From assembly GCF_001663375.1 (NCBI RefSeq), contig NZ_LCTF01000003.1, positions 31,550-95,549 of the forward strand: DNA of 64,000 nucleotides, written 5' to 3'. A program made the translations under genes and the position numbers. Under the pieces are notes generated by a model that was given only the letters and a program-made list of their open reading frames with translations, was not told where the DNA came from and made no database searches. Shown piece after piece: positions 8,644 through 17,715 of this stretch; positions within the stretch are counted from its first letter, which is position 1, and each line of letters begins with the position of its first letter. Origin of the DNA: Caldivirga sp. MU80. GTDB lineage: Archaea > Thermoproteota > Thermoprotei > Thermoproteales > Thermocladiaceae.

Positions 8644-9249
8644 GTGAGGTTGATTGTAGTTGCGGTTCCTGGTGCGGGTAAGACAACTATACTTAGGATT
8701 GTCAAGGAGAAGCTCCCCGATGTAACAGTGGTTAATTACGGCGACTACATGCTTGATGTGGCTAAGAGGCGGTATGGTATAAGTCATAGGGATGAGATGA
8801 GGAGGAAGCTCCCACTTAATGACTACAGGAGGGTTCAGGAGATTGCCGCTGAGGAAATAGCCAAGATACCGGGTGACGTGTTGATAGATACCCATGCAGC
8901 CATTAGGATGCATGGCGGCTTCTATCCAGGCTTACCCGGTAGGATTATCGAGAGACTGATGCCAGACGCCATAGTGGTCTTGGAGTTCAACCCAATGGAC
9001 ATAATAGAGAGGAGGATGAAGGATGAGGCGCTCAGGATTAGGGAGAAGGAGACCCCTCAGGAAATTGAACTACATCAAATGGCAAATAGGTACTACGCCT
9101 TCGCAGCTGCCAATGAGGCAGAGTGCCCGGTCTTCATCCTAGACTTCCACAATAGGGTCCAGGAGAGGCCATTCCAACACGCTGAGGAGGCGGCGGCCTT
9201 CATAGTGGACTTAATAGTGAAGAATAGGCAGGGCAGCCTAGTGGCGTAA
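8644..9249 (+). CDS. adkA: Adenylate kinase, archaeal type
   Basis: A 201-residue P-loop kinase interconverting ATP + AMP and two ADP. PGAGKTT stands at residues 9-15. The archaeal-specific pattern continues with VVNYGDYMLDVAKRR, then IDTHAAIRMHGGFYPGLPG and the ADEALRIRE-like lid segment (MKDEALRIREKET). This is the short archaeal family (AdkA), not the bacterial LID type. The frame is open further upstream, but a TATA element (AAAAGTTATAAAG, about 8610-8622) centred 27 bases before GTG 8644 and the family length both support this start. The next gene begins 18 bases downstream. Confidence 0.9.
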   Translation: MRLIVVAVPGAGKTTILRIVKEKLPDVTVVNYGDYMLDVAKRRYGISHRDEMRRKLPLNDYRRVQEIAAEEIAKIPGDVLIDTHAAIRMHGGFYPGLPGRIIERLMPDAIVVLEFNPMDIIERRMKDEALRIREKETPQEIELHQMANRYYAFAAANEAECPVFILDFHNRVQERPFQHAEEAAAFIVDLIVKNRQGSLVA

Positions 9250-9267
9250 CATCTCTAGTTACCTAAG

Positions 9268-9831
9268 GTGTGGCGCTGTTTAAGTGTTAAATTAATAAAA
9301 TGCGGTAAGGCTTATATTAACGTGCATGTTGATGAGAGGAGACTTGTGATAACATCTGGCATAGTGCTTGGTGAGGATTTGGAAGATGGCATTGGGGTTA
9401 GGTTAAGTGAGCTAAGGCAAGCCTTATCAAGGAGGATAAGCGACCCAGATGCCGTAATCACTAAACTTGCTGGGGAAGGTTTACTGAGACTTGAGAGAGT
9501 TGGAGGGGGCTACAGGGTTATTATCAAGTATACGCCTGAGGTTAGGGGCATATACAGCTTCATCATAAACCCCACGGTTACCACTGATGATTTCGTGAGG
9601 GAGTTGAACAATGCCATAACCAAGTACGCTAACCCAGCCACAGGCTATGCAGACCTTGGACTCGTGGCGAGGCAGGTGTGTGGTAAGTTGGGGATTAGTG
9701 AGACTGAGTTTGATCAAATGCTTATTAGGATCTTAAGGGCTAATGGAAGGAGGTACGTGCTAAGCTATGGGGGTTCGCATAGGATTAAGGTTGGTTCAGG
9801 GTACTATGGCCTGATCAAGGTGGTTTCATGA
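9268..9831 (+). CDS. Tandem winged-helix-like protein of unknown function
   Basis: A 187-residue protein with no family I recognise by name. Two segments look like winged helices. Residues about 48-90 (LSELRQALSRR...LAGEGLLRLER...YRVII) have the helix-turn-helix-plus-wing rhythm, and residues about 127-187 (LGLVARQVCGKLG...MLIRILRANGR...) repeat it. The GTG start at 9268 follows adenylate kinase by 18 bases. The last codons overlap the start of the P-loop ATPase gene by four bases (ATGA), indicating coupled translation. Together they precede GINS and MCM, so a DNA-binding partner of the ATPase in replication or chromosome maintenance is a reasonable inference, not a demonstrated role. Confidence 0.65.
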   Translation: MWRCLSVKLIKCGKAYINVHVDERRLVITSGIVLGEDLEDGIGVRLSELRQALSRRISDPDAVITKLAGEGLLRLERVGGGYRVIIKYTPEVRGIYSFIINPTVTTDDFVRELNNAITKYANPATGYADLGLVARQVCGKLGISETEFDQMLIRILRANGRRYVLSYGGSHRIKVGSGYYGLIKVVS

Positions 9832-10652
9832 TGCAGAGTAGGTTACTCGCAACCCCAGAGAGGGCCAGTACGCTCCTAGGCCCCTCCTGGAGGGCTGTTA
9901 AGAGGAGGGTGCTTGAGATGATTGACGGCTACCAGTTGATAACACTGGTGGGTAGGGCTGGGTCAGGGAAGACCCACATGGCCCTCAACCTATGTAAGGA
10001 GCTTAAGGCGAGTTGGCTCTGTATGTACCTGGATGCGGCTCAATTGGGTGATAAGAGGCTTGGCCAATTAATCAGCACCGCGGTTAGGGATAATGAGGAC
10101 TCAATAAGGGGTGTGATGAAGCTGGGTAAGTCTAGGAAACTTGACAGCGCCTTGTCAAGGTTCATTAAACTCGGCACCAACGAATTGACAACCGCCGCCT
10201 ACAATTACCCAATAGACTTCTTAACCATGCTCCATAATCTAACATTGGCGGTGGGTTTAAGGGGGCTGGTCCTGGTTATTGATGAGGGTGCCTTATCCCA
10301 GGATGACCAATACATAGGGGCCTTCACCACGGCTATACATGCGCTTAGGAATATTATGCCCAAGTTAAGTGGATTAAGGTTAATATTAACCATGCTCCCG
10401 GATGTGGTGGATTACATAGCTAAAAATGACCCACCCCTCTTCGAAATACTAAGCATGGGTGTTGTCAACCTACCAGACTACGTAACGGAGGAGGATTTGA
10501 AGGAGGTGGCCAGGGCCTATAACCTTAGTGGCGAATTAATCGAGTTGATTAAGTCCAGTAACTTAACCATGAGGCAGGTTATGTGCATAGCCGAATTTAA
10601 GGATCTGCAGAAGTGTGGCCTTCAAAGCGAGGTTGAGGTCACCATTACCTGA
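9828..10652 (+). CDS. P-loop (AAA+/STAND-like) ATPase next to GINS-MCM
   Basis: A 274-residue ATPase. The Walker A motif GRAGSGKTH lies near residues 42-50 and a Walker B-like LVLVIDEGA near residue 147. A possible sensor segment, LRLILTMLPD, falls near residue 184. The C-terminal part, after NLPDYVTEEDLKEVA, resembles the lid helices of Orc1/Cdc6-type ATPases but has no winged helix of its own; the overlapping upstream gene supplies winged-helix-like domains. The next gene is GINS, then MCM. A helicase-loading or regulatory role is an attractive inference. It might equally be a general AAA+ protein. Confidence 0.7.
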   Translation: MMQSRLLATPERASTLLGPSWRAVKRRVLEMIDGYQLITLVGRAGSGKTHMALNLCKELKASWLCMYLDAAQLGDKRLGQLISTAVRDNEDSIRGVMKLGKSRKLDSALSRFIKLGTNELTTAAYNYPIDFLTMLHNLTLAVGLRGLVLVIDEGALSQDDQYIGAFTTAIHALRNIMPKLSGLRLILTMLPDVVDYIAKNDPPLFEILSMGVVNLPDYVTEEDLKEVARAYNLSGELIELIKSSNLTMRQVMCIAEFKDLQKCGLQSEVEVTIT

Positions 10653-10733
10653 GGGGGAATACTTTAAGTTAACTATGAGGAAGTATTTTACCTAATTCAC
10701 TTATAAGGGTTCCAGGCATGAGTATAATTAAGC

Positions 10734-11258
10734 ATGTCATCAGTGTTGTCGCTAGTCTTAACCATGGTGTCCGGCCAGGGAATTAAGGTCATTGTGAACA
10801 GGGATTTACCGAAGATAGAGGTCAATGGCTCAACCTTCGGCGGATACGCAGCGGGGGACTTGGTGACACTCCCAGTGCCAATGGCGGAGGCGTTGATTAA
10901 ACGCGGCTACGCATCCCTAACTCAACAGGACCTGGTGACGCTGGATGATGTTAAGAGGGCCCATTGGGTTGAGGGTAAGGAGTCCAGTGAGTTAACGAAG
11001 CTGGATAAGCTCTTCTACGTTAAGGCTAGGTTAAGCGCATTAAGCAATGGACAGGGGGATTCGAGGGAGTTGATGACTGCCTTAAGGGACCTGGTCTCCG
11101 TTAGGCTAAGGAAGATACTAAGCATGATTAGCGTATCACCAACTGGCCTACCTCAGGAGGTCATGGATAAATTAACCATTGAGGAGGAGATCCTCGTCAA
11201 GGAGTTGACCAGGGTCATTAACCCATGGTTCAGTAGGGTGATTGGGGGTGGGCAGTGA
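10734..11258 (+). CDS. GINS complex subunit, Gins23-like
   Basis: A 174-residue replication factor of the GINS family, part of the CMG-like helicase with MCM and GAN/Cdc45. The small beta-rich B domain comes first (about residues 15-60: IKVIVNRDLPKIEVNG...YAAGDLVTLPVPMAEALIKRGYA) and the helical A domain follows, the B-A order expected for archaeal Gins23 (Psf2/Psf3). A TATA element, CTTATAAGG at 10700-10708, is about 28 bases before ATG 10734. The stop overlaps the mcm start region, so GINS and MCM are translated from one message, an arrangement known in Sulfolobus. Confidence 0.85.
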   Translation: MSSVLSLVLTMVSGQGIKVIVNRDLPKIEVNGSTFGGYAAGDLVTLPVPMAEALIKRGYASLTQQDLVTLDDVKRAHWVEGKESSELTKLDKLFYVKARLSALSNGQGDSRELMTALRDLVSVRLRKILSMISVSPTGLPQEVMDKLTIEEEILVKELTRVINPWFSRVIGGGQ

Positions 11259-13317
11259 GGAATTAATCCAGTTGGGTAGGGATGAACTGGTTAATAGGTT
11301 CACTAGGTTTTTGAAGCAGATTGAGAAGTACGATGAGGAACTTAGCTTAGCCATAGTAAATAGGAGGAGGTCGCTTATAATAGACTTCAACGACCTCCTC
11401 CTATACGATAAGCAACTTGCCGATTACCTAATGGAAAAGCCAAGCATCGTCATCGACAGTGCCTCCGAGGCTGTCGGCGAGTTGATTAGGGAGAAGGATC
11501 CTGAGTACGCCAGTCAGGTGGCTAAGTTCTATGCCAGGTTTAGGCTTAGCCCAATTGACAGGATGAGCATAAGGAGGCTTAGGAGTGAGCACCTGGGTAG
11601 GTTCGTCTCCATTGAGGGTATTGTGCTTAGGCAAACACCACCAATGCACTACGTTAGGGTCGCTAAGTTTAGGTGTAATCAATGCGGCTACGAGGTCACG
11701 GTAACCACGGACACGTACCCATCACTACAACCACCCAAGAAGTGCCCCCAGTGCGGTGCAGTAAACTCAATGATGTTCGTAACCGATGAGTCCATCATAG
11801 CGGACTGGCAGAAGATACTTGTCCAGGAGAAGCCTGAGGAGACGCCCTCTGGGCAATTGCCCAGGAGTATTGAGGCGGTTTTAACGGATGACTTGGTGGA
11901 TACGGTTAAACCTGGGGATAGGGTTATGCTCAGTGGCGTGCTTGAAATAAACCTATTCGAGCCCAGGAGGGGTAAGTTACCAGTATTCTCAAGGCTCATA
12001 AACGTCAACTATGTTGAGAGCCTACAGAAGGAGTTCGCTGAGATAGAGATCACGCCCCAGGATGAGCAGGAGATCAGGAGGCTGGCCATGCAGCCTGACG
12101 TTAGGGATAGGATAATAGCCTCAATAGCCCCATCAATATACGGACTTGACGATGTTAAGGAAGCCATAGCCTGCCTACTTTTCGGTGGTGTACCTAAGGA
12201 GCTGCCTGATGGAACCAGGATAAGGGGGGATGTCCACGTGCTGCTTGTGGGTGATCCAGGCACTGCGAAATCGCAGTTACTCAAGTACGTGGCTAGGATA
12301 GCCCCCAGGGCGGTCTACACCACGGGTAAGGGTTCAACGGCCGCTGGGCTTACGGCTGCAGTGGTTAGGGATGGTTTAACCGGTGAGTTTTACCTTGAGG
12401 CAGGTGCCCTGGTGCTGGCTGATATGGGGGTTGCCGTGGTTGATGAGATTGATAAGATGGACGCCAAGGATAGGGTGGCGATGCATGAGGCCATGGAGCA
12501 GCAGACGGTCTCAATAGCTAAGGCCGGCATACTGGCCACCTTGAACGCCAGGGCCTCTGTTTTGGCTGCAGCTAACCCGGCTTTTGGCAGATACCTACCC
12601 AACAGGACTGTCGCGGAGAACGTGGATTTACCTGTCACGTTACTTTCAAGGTTTGACCTAATATTCATAATTAGGGATGAGCCCAATGCCGATAGGGATA
12701 AGGCAGTGGCCGAGCATGTGACCAAGCTACACGCTGGTGAGGTTACTCAGGGGTTCAGAAACATGATTAAGGTTGACCTACTTAGGAAGTACATAGCCTA
12801 CGCCAGGAAGTACATTAAACCCGTGCTAACCCCAGAGGCTAGGGATAGGATAGTCGGCTTCTACACCCAGATGAGGGCTAGGTCAGTTCAGGAGGCTGGT
12901 TCACCAGTAGCCATAACCGCCAGACAGCTTGAGGCCCTGATCAGGTTAACAGAGGCTGAGGCTAAGATGAGGCTGAGCAGCATAGCCACCGCTGAGGATG
13001 CGGAAAGGGCCATCAGGCTCTTCATGAAGTTCCTCCAGAGTGTCGGCATTGACATGGAGACCGGTAACATAGACATTGACGTTATCATGACTGGGAAACC
13101 CAGGAGTCAACAGGAGAAGATTGCCCTATTAATGAGCCTAATAGCTAAACTGGAGCAGATTAACAACAACAAACCCATTAAGGTTGAGGAGCTTTACAAG
13201 GAGGCTGAGAATGAGGGCTTGGATAGGGCTACCGTGGATAAGATACTGAGCATACTTAAGAGTAACGGTGAAGTCTACATGCCTAAGCAGGGCTACATAA
13301 AGAGGACAACCGCCTAG
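11242..13317 (+). CDS. mcm: MCM replicative DNA helicase
   Basis: A 691-residue MCM subunit, the hexameric 3'-5' replicative helicase. The N-terminal domain has a zinc site (CNQCGY ... CPQCGA, near residues 144-170) and an OB-fold. The AAA+ core shows Walker A GDPGTAKSQ near residue 337, Walker B VVDEIDKMD, sensor-1 LAAANPAFG and the arginine finger in LLSRFDL near residue 469. A C-terminal winged helix completes the protein. Start choice is between TTG 11242 and GTG 11248; both overlap the GINS stop. Length fits the family, and no intein or insertion is seen. Confidence 0.97.
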   Translation: MGVGSEELIQLGRDELVNRFTRFLKQIEKYDEELSLAIVNRRRSLIIDFNDLLLYDKQLADYLMEKPSIVIDSASEAVGELIREKDPEYASQVAKFYARFRLSPIDRMSIRRLRSEHLGRFVSIEGIVLRQTPPMHYVRVAKFRCNQCGYEVTVTTDTYPSLQPPKKCPQCGAVNSMMFVTDESIIADWQKILVQEKPEETPSGQLPRSIEAVLTDDLVDTVKPGDRVMLSGVLEINLFEPRRGKLPVFSRLINVNYVESLQKEFAEIEITPQDEQEIRRLAMQPDVRDRIIASIAPSIYGLDDVKEAIACLLFGGVPKELPDGTRIRGDVHVLLVGDPGTAKSQLLKYVARIAPRAVYTTGKGSTAAGLTAAVVRDGLTGEFYLEAGALVLADMGVAVVDEIDKMDAKDRVAMHEAMEQQTVSIAKAGILATLNARASVLAAANPAFGRYLPNRTVAENVDLPVTLLSRFDLIFIIRDEPNADRDKAVAEHVTKLHAGEVTQGFRNMIKVDLLRKYIAYARKYIKPVLTPEARDRIVGFYTQMRARSVQEAGSPVAITARQLEALIRLTEAEAKMRLSSIATAEDAERAIRLFMKFLQSVGIDMETGNIDIDVIMTGKPRSQQEKIALLMSLIAKLEQINNNKPIKVEELYKEAENEGLDRATVDKILSILKSNGEVYMPKQGYIKRTTA

Positions 13318-13446
13318 TTAAGCATCATTTCGAATGGACGTTTAGTCAGCCGGTACGTGAATACTTCACCACTCCGTCACGAGGGCTCTCATCACTGGTA
13401 TTCATTAGGTTAACCATGTTTAAAACGTTTCCTCAAGCAAACATGG

Positions 13447-14319
13447 TCACCTCCTGTATGAGCCTAGGGTCATTAAGGCCACGTGAACCTTACCATTATA
13501 GAACCTAGTCTTAACACCATTAGCCCTAAGCACCGCGTCAACGTAATCGCTCGTTAATGATGCCGGGTTAACCCTCTTTGAGGCCATTATGAAGCTCTCC
13601 GCGTACATGAATGAGGGTACCCAGACCTGATACTCGGTTACAATTGGGAACGTTAACTTAACCATGTCGTAGACAGCGTTGTACTCCTTCGGGAATAGGA
13701 AGCTTGAACCAGCCTGCACAACAAACACGCCATTATCGCTAAGTAGCCTGTGGATACCGTTAATTACATCCATGGAGTAGACCCTGGCCCCAACCTCAGG
13801 TCCATAGGGGTCTGTTAAATCCATGATGACTACGTCGAACCTCTCCCCAGTTGACACAGTCCCCTTGACGTAATCCACGGCATCCTGGTAAACCTCCCTA
13901 ACCCTAGGATCCCTGAAGGAGTCCGCGTGGAACTCCCTGAGGTACTCCTTAACGTACTTAATCAACTCGTAGTCTATATCAACGGTGACCACCTCATTAA
14001 CGCCACTGTACTTAACCACCTCCCTTAAGGCTGCACCCTCGCCTGTACCCAGTATCAGCACCCTGGTTGGGTTACCGTGGGTTACCATTGCTGGGTGTAC
14101 GAGGGATTCATGGTAAATGTACTCATCCAGCTGCGCAGATTGGAGTATGCCATCGAGGAACAGCGCCTTACCGAAGTCCTCCAATTCAACTATGAGTACA
14201 TGCTGATACCTGGTCCTTTCATTAACCAAAACCCTCCTAACACCCATGTAGGCCCATGTATTTGGGGCTATGTATTGGGCGCATTGAAGTGAACTTCGAA
14301 TAACATAGTCATTATCCAT
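13447..14319 (-). CDS. speE: Polyamine aminopropyltransferase (spermidine/thermospermine synthase family)
   Basis: A 290-residue SAM-fold enzyme that transfers an aminopropyl group from decarboxylated S-adenosylmethionine to a polyamine. The nucleotide loop is GTGEGAALREV near residue 91, with GEG instead of the GDG common in bacterial SpeE; an acidic residue after VVTVDID and the catalytic DLTDPYGP follow. Upstream are the substrate-gate residues FLDGILQSAQLDEYIYHE. Crenarchaeal members can make spermidine, thermospermine or norspermine, so the product cannot be fixed from sequence. A TATA-like GTTAAAAGC on the minus strand, centred 27 bases before the ATG, supports this start. Confidence 0.88.
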   Translation of the reverse strand: MDNDYVIRSSLQCAQYIAPNTWAYMGVRRVLVNERTRYQHVLIVELEDFGKALFLDGILQSAQLDEYIYHESLVHPAMVTHGNPTRVLILGTGEGAALREVVKYSGVNEVVTVDIDYELIKYVKEYLREFHADSFRDPRVREVYQDAVDYVKGTVSTGERFDVVIMDLTDPYGPEVGARVYSMDVINGIHRLLSDNGVFVVQAGSSFLFPKEYNAVYDMVKLTFPIVTEYQVWVPSFMYAESFIMASKRVNPASLTSDYVDAVLRANGVKTRFYNGKVHVALMTLGSYRR

Positions 14320-14395
14320 GGGTTAGGGCTGAGTTGTTTAGCTTTTAACGTTATTTGGTACCCAATTAAATAAATCAATTTCTCTCCGAGTTAAG

Positions 14396-14418
14396 GGTAT
14401 TGGCTGAAAACCAATACC
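14396..14418. repeat. 8-bp inverted repeat with 7-base loop
   Basis: GGTATTGG and CCAATACC flank CTGAAAA in the intergenic space between the aminopropyltransferase promoter and the TnpB element. It lies upstream of the aminopropyltransferase TATA box, so it could be an operator or a small transcript hairpin. Nothing decides between these. Confidence 0.45.
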
Positions 14419-14662
14419 ACGTTGAATGAATGCGGAACTTAGTTAACATGAGGTAGGCTGATTCGCCATACGGTTAATAGGGGATGACAGGTTCATGATA
14501 ATGGGTGGGCAAACCTTGCCATTCATGGCGGGGTTGCCCCACTATGTGGGTCTCAGGTGTTAGGTTTATTAGCCTTGGTTTTGTGCTTTGTTTGGTGCCT
14601 CGTGGGTGACACCCCCTGGTGAACACCACCAAGATGAGGAGCGGGGGCCGACTTCCCCCGCA

Positions 14663-16012
14663 ATGCCGGGGGAGGGTGTCTACGAGGTTAAGTACACTAA
14701 TGTGAGGACTAACGTTGTTAGGCTTCTGCCGAATGGCTACCAGGAGAGGAGGCTTAGGAGGCTTGCCGACGCCTGTGCTAGATTGTACAATGAGGTTAAT
14801 TATGAGAGGAGGCAACAATTCTTTAATCACCAGCGTGTGGACTTCAGAGGAACGTGGGGTAAGTACTATGGGAAGTATAAGGGTTTGCTTGGTGTTAATG
14901 CTTAAGCCGTAATGCAGAAGAGTAATGAGGCTTGGAACTCTTTTTTCACCCTCCTCAACATGAAGAGGGAGGGTAAACTATCACCCTTCATGAGGCGTGT
15001 TTCATCACCCGGCTACTGGAAGGATGAGGCAACTGGTAGGAGGAGGTTAATACTCGTTGTTAGGCAGGATAGGTATGTAGTGGATGAGCAGAGACGTGTT
15101 ATTATCCTCAAGGACTTTAACCTTGAAGTGAAGTTCATAGGTAGGCTTAGGTGGTTTGGTAAGCAGGGTAGGCTTGAGATACACTACGATGAATCCAAAG
15201 GAGCATGGTATGCATGCATACCAGTGGAGGTTGGTGTTGAGGAGGCGAGGACTGGAAGGAAAAGCAAGCACATTGTTAAGGGTGAGAGGAGGTTGATTCA
15301 AATTAAATCACCTAAAGGTAATAAGGCTGCATCCATCGACTTAGGCATTAACAACCTAGCCAGCGTGGTTGTTGATGACGGCACTTGGTTACTCTACAAG
15401 GGCATAAGAGCAAAGGAGGATTACTTCTACATGCAGAGGTTGATTTCGAGGATTCAATCCCTTAGGGACGCACTCAAGGGTAAATTGCTGAGTGACGCAA
15501 TCGATGAGTTGAACCACGAAATGAGAAGACTGTACGGGAAGTTGAGGAGGAGGTTGTTGCACCTATACAGGAATTTTGCTTCTCACTTATTGATGCAACT
15601 CCACGAACTAGGAGTCTCAACAATATATCTGGGTTACCCATTCAATATCGCTCAGCAGAAGGGCAATAAGTTCACAGTGAACATGTGGACTTACAGAAAA
15701 CTCATGGAGGCCATTGAGTTGAAGGCACAGGAGTACGGCATGAGGGTGTTTATAGTCATCGAGTACAACACCTCAAGGTACTGCGCCTACCACAACGTCG
15801 AAGTAAAGAGACAACCAAGAGGAGTAGCCCACTGCCCTAAAGGACACAAGCTCCACTCAGACCTAAACGGAGCCTTAAACATAATGAAGAAGGCAACAGG
15901 CAAAACACCCTTAGTCATAAAGAAGCCACTCTCCTTCATCGTAGACCACAACAAAGTAGCACCCGTAAAAAGGGGTGTAACCCCTGAGACCTCAGGGAAC
16001 CCCCACCCTTAA
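14663..16012 (+). pseudogene. tnpB: tnpB (RNA-guided nuclease of IS605/IS1341), interrupted by one TAA
   Basis: One continuous frame from ATG 14663 to 16012 (about 449 codons) encodes TnpB, broken only by TAA at 14903-14905, codon 81. The sequence around it, GLLGVNA-stop-AVMQKSNEAW, matches TnpB at a position where a Gln (CAA) would fit. After the stop the RuvC-like core is intact. ASIDLGINNLA carries the first Asp, VIEYNTSRYC the Glu, and HSDLNGALNI the last Asp; a zinc-ribbon-like C...H / C..GH segment lies between. A restart at ATG 14912 would give a 366-residue protein lacking the N-terminal recognition region. So it is probably inactive or only recently inactivated. Confidence 0.85.
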
Positions 16013-16030
16013 GGGCGGGGAGGAGGTCAG
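15970..16030 (+). ncRNA. Candidate omega/reRNA scaffold at the tnpB 3' end
   Basis: TnpB family elements produce a guide RNA from the 3' end of tnpB and the right end, with the guide being the flanking DNA. Here GGGGTGTAACCCC, then CCTGAGACCTCAGG, then a C-rich/G-rich hairpin around AAGGG form consecutive stems ending at the element boundary. The guide, if made, would begin near 16031. Assignment is by position and fold alone. Confidence 0.5.
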
Positions 16031-16035
16031 ATACC

Positions 16036-16221
16036 CTAACATGGTTAGTGGATGCTGCATTAGATACCTTTAAAGGTAATAATTACTTCATTAGGGTAAA
16101 CCAGCTGGGCAAGATGATCAGAGTTAGGGTACAGGCTAGGTTGGATTAGCAGGGTATTCTGAACGTTGAAGCCGGCTTAATGCTCACTGGTTACCTCATC
16201 TTGGATGGTGGGTTACACTAG
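16036..16221 (+). pseudogene. Remnant coding frame abutting the TnpB element right end
   Basis: Immediately after the element the frame LTWLVDAALDTFKGNN... continues to a TAG at 16147-16149, and in the same frame QGILNVEAGLML... runs to TAG 16219-16221. The residue composition is protein-like. It has no start codon of its own and begins at the element junction, so it looks like the 3' stub of a gene broken by, or left beside, the insertion. I do not recognise the family, and no matching 5' half is evident left of the element. Confidence 0.4.
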
Positions 16222-16230
16222 CCGTAGGGT

Positions 16231-17715
16231 TTAATGCCTACTTAACCTGGCTAGTATTACCAGCGCCACTGCGAATTCGATCATTGATATTATGAGCATT
16301 ACGAGGGCTGGTATTACATAGCCACCTATGAGCATCTGAGCCACAAATAGTGAGGCAGTGGGTAGACCCTCAACAAGCATTACTATTAGGGCATAAACAA
16401 ACATGGTGAGTGTTGATGGTACAGCACCTTCACTTATGGATTCCTCAAATAAAATGGCCATGACTGCCGTGGCGGCTATTGGTGGGCCAAAGGCCAGTAA
16501 TATGGGTACTTGAAGGCTTAGCGGCAGCTTGTAAAACAGCGCTATAATCATCATTGGTGCGGTGGCTATGTAGTATGCTATTAAGGTCATAGTTAGTTTA
16601 CTAATCAGGTTTCTGATTGGTGATATTGGCAGTAGCCTAAATACCACGGCACCCCTCAACTCGCTCATGTATAAGGCGTAGGGTATGAAGGCGGTTAGCA
16701 GGCTTAACTCCATGGTGTAAGTTAACATTAACATGGGGTTTAACTTAGTACCACTTATAATTGTTGTTAACACTGTGATTAACCAGTAACCTATTGGAAG
16801 GGCCCATAGCGCAGCCATCCTCGACCTGAAGGACTGAGTTAAATCAACCCTGATCAGCGCCATTAACGGATTCCTAATCCTAAAGACTCCAGGTGCCTTA
16901 ACCCTAATGGCTTGAACCTGTACGGTTGACTCAAATAGCCTATTACTAGCCCTTTGAAGCATTACATAGGCCAGCGCTGAGAAAAGGGTAATGTACATTA
17001 TCGTCACATAAAGTGGAGCACCTAACCCAGTTATGAATAATCCACCAACCACAGGTGCAAGTGATAAGGCTGGGTTGAGTTCACTTGGGTTCACGTTAAC
17101 AACATACCCCATCGCCATTGATGCGAGTATTATTGGGGCTAGGGCTAAAGCCTTAACAACATTACCACTAATTGGATTCCTAAGGGTCCTCTCAGCGATT
17201 AATATGAAGCCCATTGATGCAATGATGCCTAAGGGTATTCCCTCAAGTGTACCTATAAGTGGATAGGGTACACCACCCATTACTATGGATAGGGCCATGG
17301 ATGCGGTGATTGAGACGTAAATGGGTAAGTCCATGGTCATGTATAGGGATAGTGTTAAGGCCCTTCTAGTCAACCTAAGCTCCAGGGGTAATGTGGCCAG
17401 TAGTCCTTTAATATGGTCTGTGCTCTGCAGTGAGAAAACTACGTTTATTGATGATGCAAACACCATGAAGAATGAGGTCACTAAGGTCTCAATTAGGCTT
17501 AGGCCTGGCTTCTTAAGCACGTAGGGTACAGTCCCCATTAGACCTATGTAGAAACCCATTAACACACTTATGACAAGTTTATTGTACCTAGCAGCCCTAA
17601 TAGCCCTCCTAACGTCCATCGGCCTTAAACCACTTATCCTAGATGCAGTATACCCCTGGTAGGACAACTCTCTGTAAAGTACGGAGGCTAATTTATGGGC
17701 ACTAACCATGTTCAT
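16231..17715 (-). CDS. ABC-2-type transporter permease (multi-pass membrane protein)
   Basis: A 494-residue membrane protein with about ten to twelve hydrophobic segments arranged in two halves, separated by a polar loop after residue about 240 (LQRASNRLFESTVQVQAIRVK...). No nucleotide-binding motif is present. It overlaps the last four bases of the ABC ATPase gene upstream, so the two form an exporter unit with the permease encoded second. The substrate cannot be read from the sequence; ATPases of this class usually drive efflux of drugs, lipids or peptides. Alternative starts exist within the first few codons (ATG 17715 or 17709). Confidence 0.8.
   Translation of the reverse strand: MNMVSAHKLASVLYRELSYQGYTASRISGLRPMDVRRAIRAARYNKLVISVLMGFYIGLMGTVPYVLKKPGLSLIETLVTSFFMVFASSINVVFSLQSTDHIKGLLATLPLELRLTRRALTLSLYMTMDLPIYVSITASMALSIVMGGVPYPLIGTLEGIPLGIIASMGFILIAERTLRNPISGNVVKALALAPIILASMAMGYVVNVNPSELNPALSLAPVVGGLFITGLGAPLYVTIMYITLFSALAYVMLQRASNRLFESTVQVQAIRVKAPGVFRIRNPLMALIRVDLTQSFRSRMAALWALPIGYWLITVLTTIISGTKLNPMLMLTYTMELSLLTAFIPYALYMSELRGAVVFRLLPISPIRNLISKLTMTLIAYYIATAPMMIIALFYKLPLSLQVPILLAFGPPIAATAVMAILFEESISEGAVPSTLTMFVYALIVMLVEGLPTASLFVAQMLIGGYVIPALVMLIISMIEFAVALVILARLSRH

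Larger units (their letters stand above)
14493..16030 (+). mobile_element. IS605/IS1341-type element carrying only tnpB
   Basis: The left end (about 14493-14560) contains two small hairpins, GCCAT-TC-ATGGC and CCCAC-TAT-GTGGG. The right end (about 15970-16030) has the GAGACCTCAGGG block followed by CCCACCCTTAAGGGCGGGGAGGA-type hairpin sequence, which is characteristic of archaeal TnpB element right ends and of their omega/reRNA. No tnpA transposase is present, so it would move only with help in trans. The same two ends, without the gene, recur at 40660-40836. The boundaries are inferred from that comparison and may be off by several bases. Confidence 0.75.

Noticed and set aside
8465..8647. 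60-codon plus-strand frame containing GFEPTTYGLRARRS
   Set aside because: It is the antisense of tRNA-Lys; the GFEPTT-type peptide is a known artefact of translating tRNA genes.
8226..16149. TAG recoding (pyrrolysine-like) as an explanation for in-frame stops
   Set aside because: The stops in the broken genes are a mix of TAA and TAG, one break needs a frameshift as well, and no pyrrolysine genes are in view; ordinary decay is simpler.
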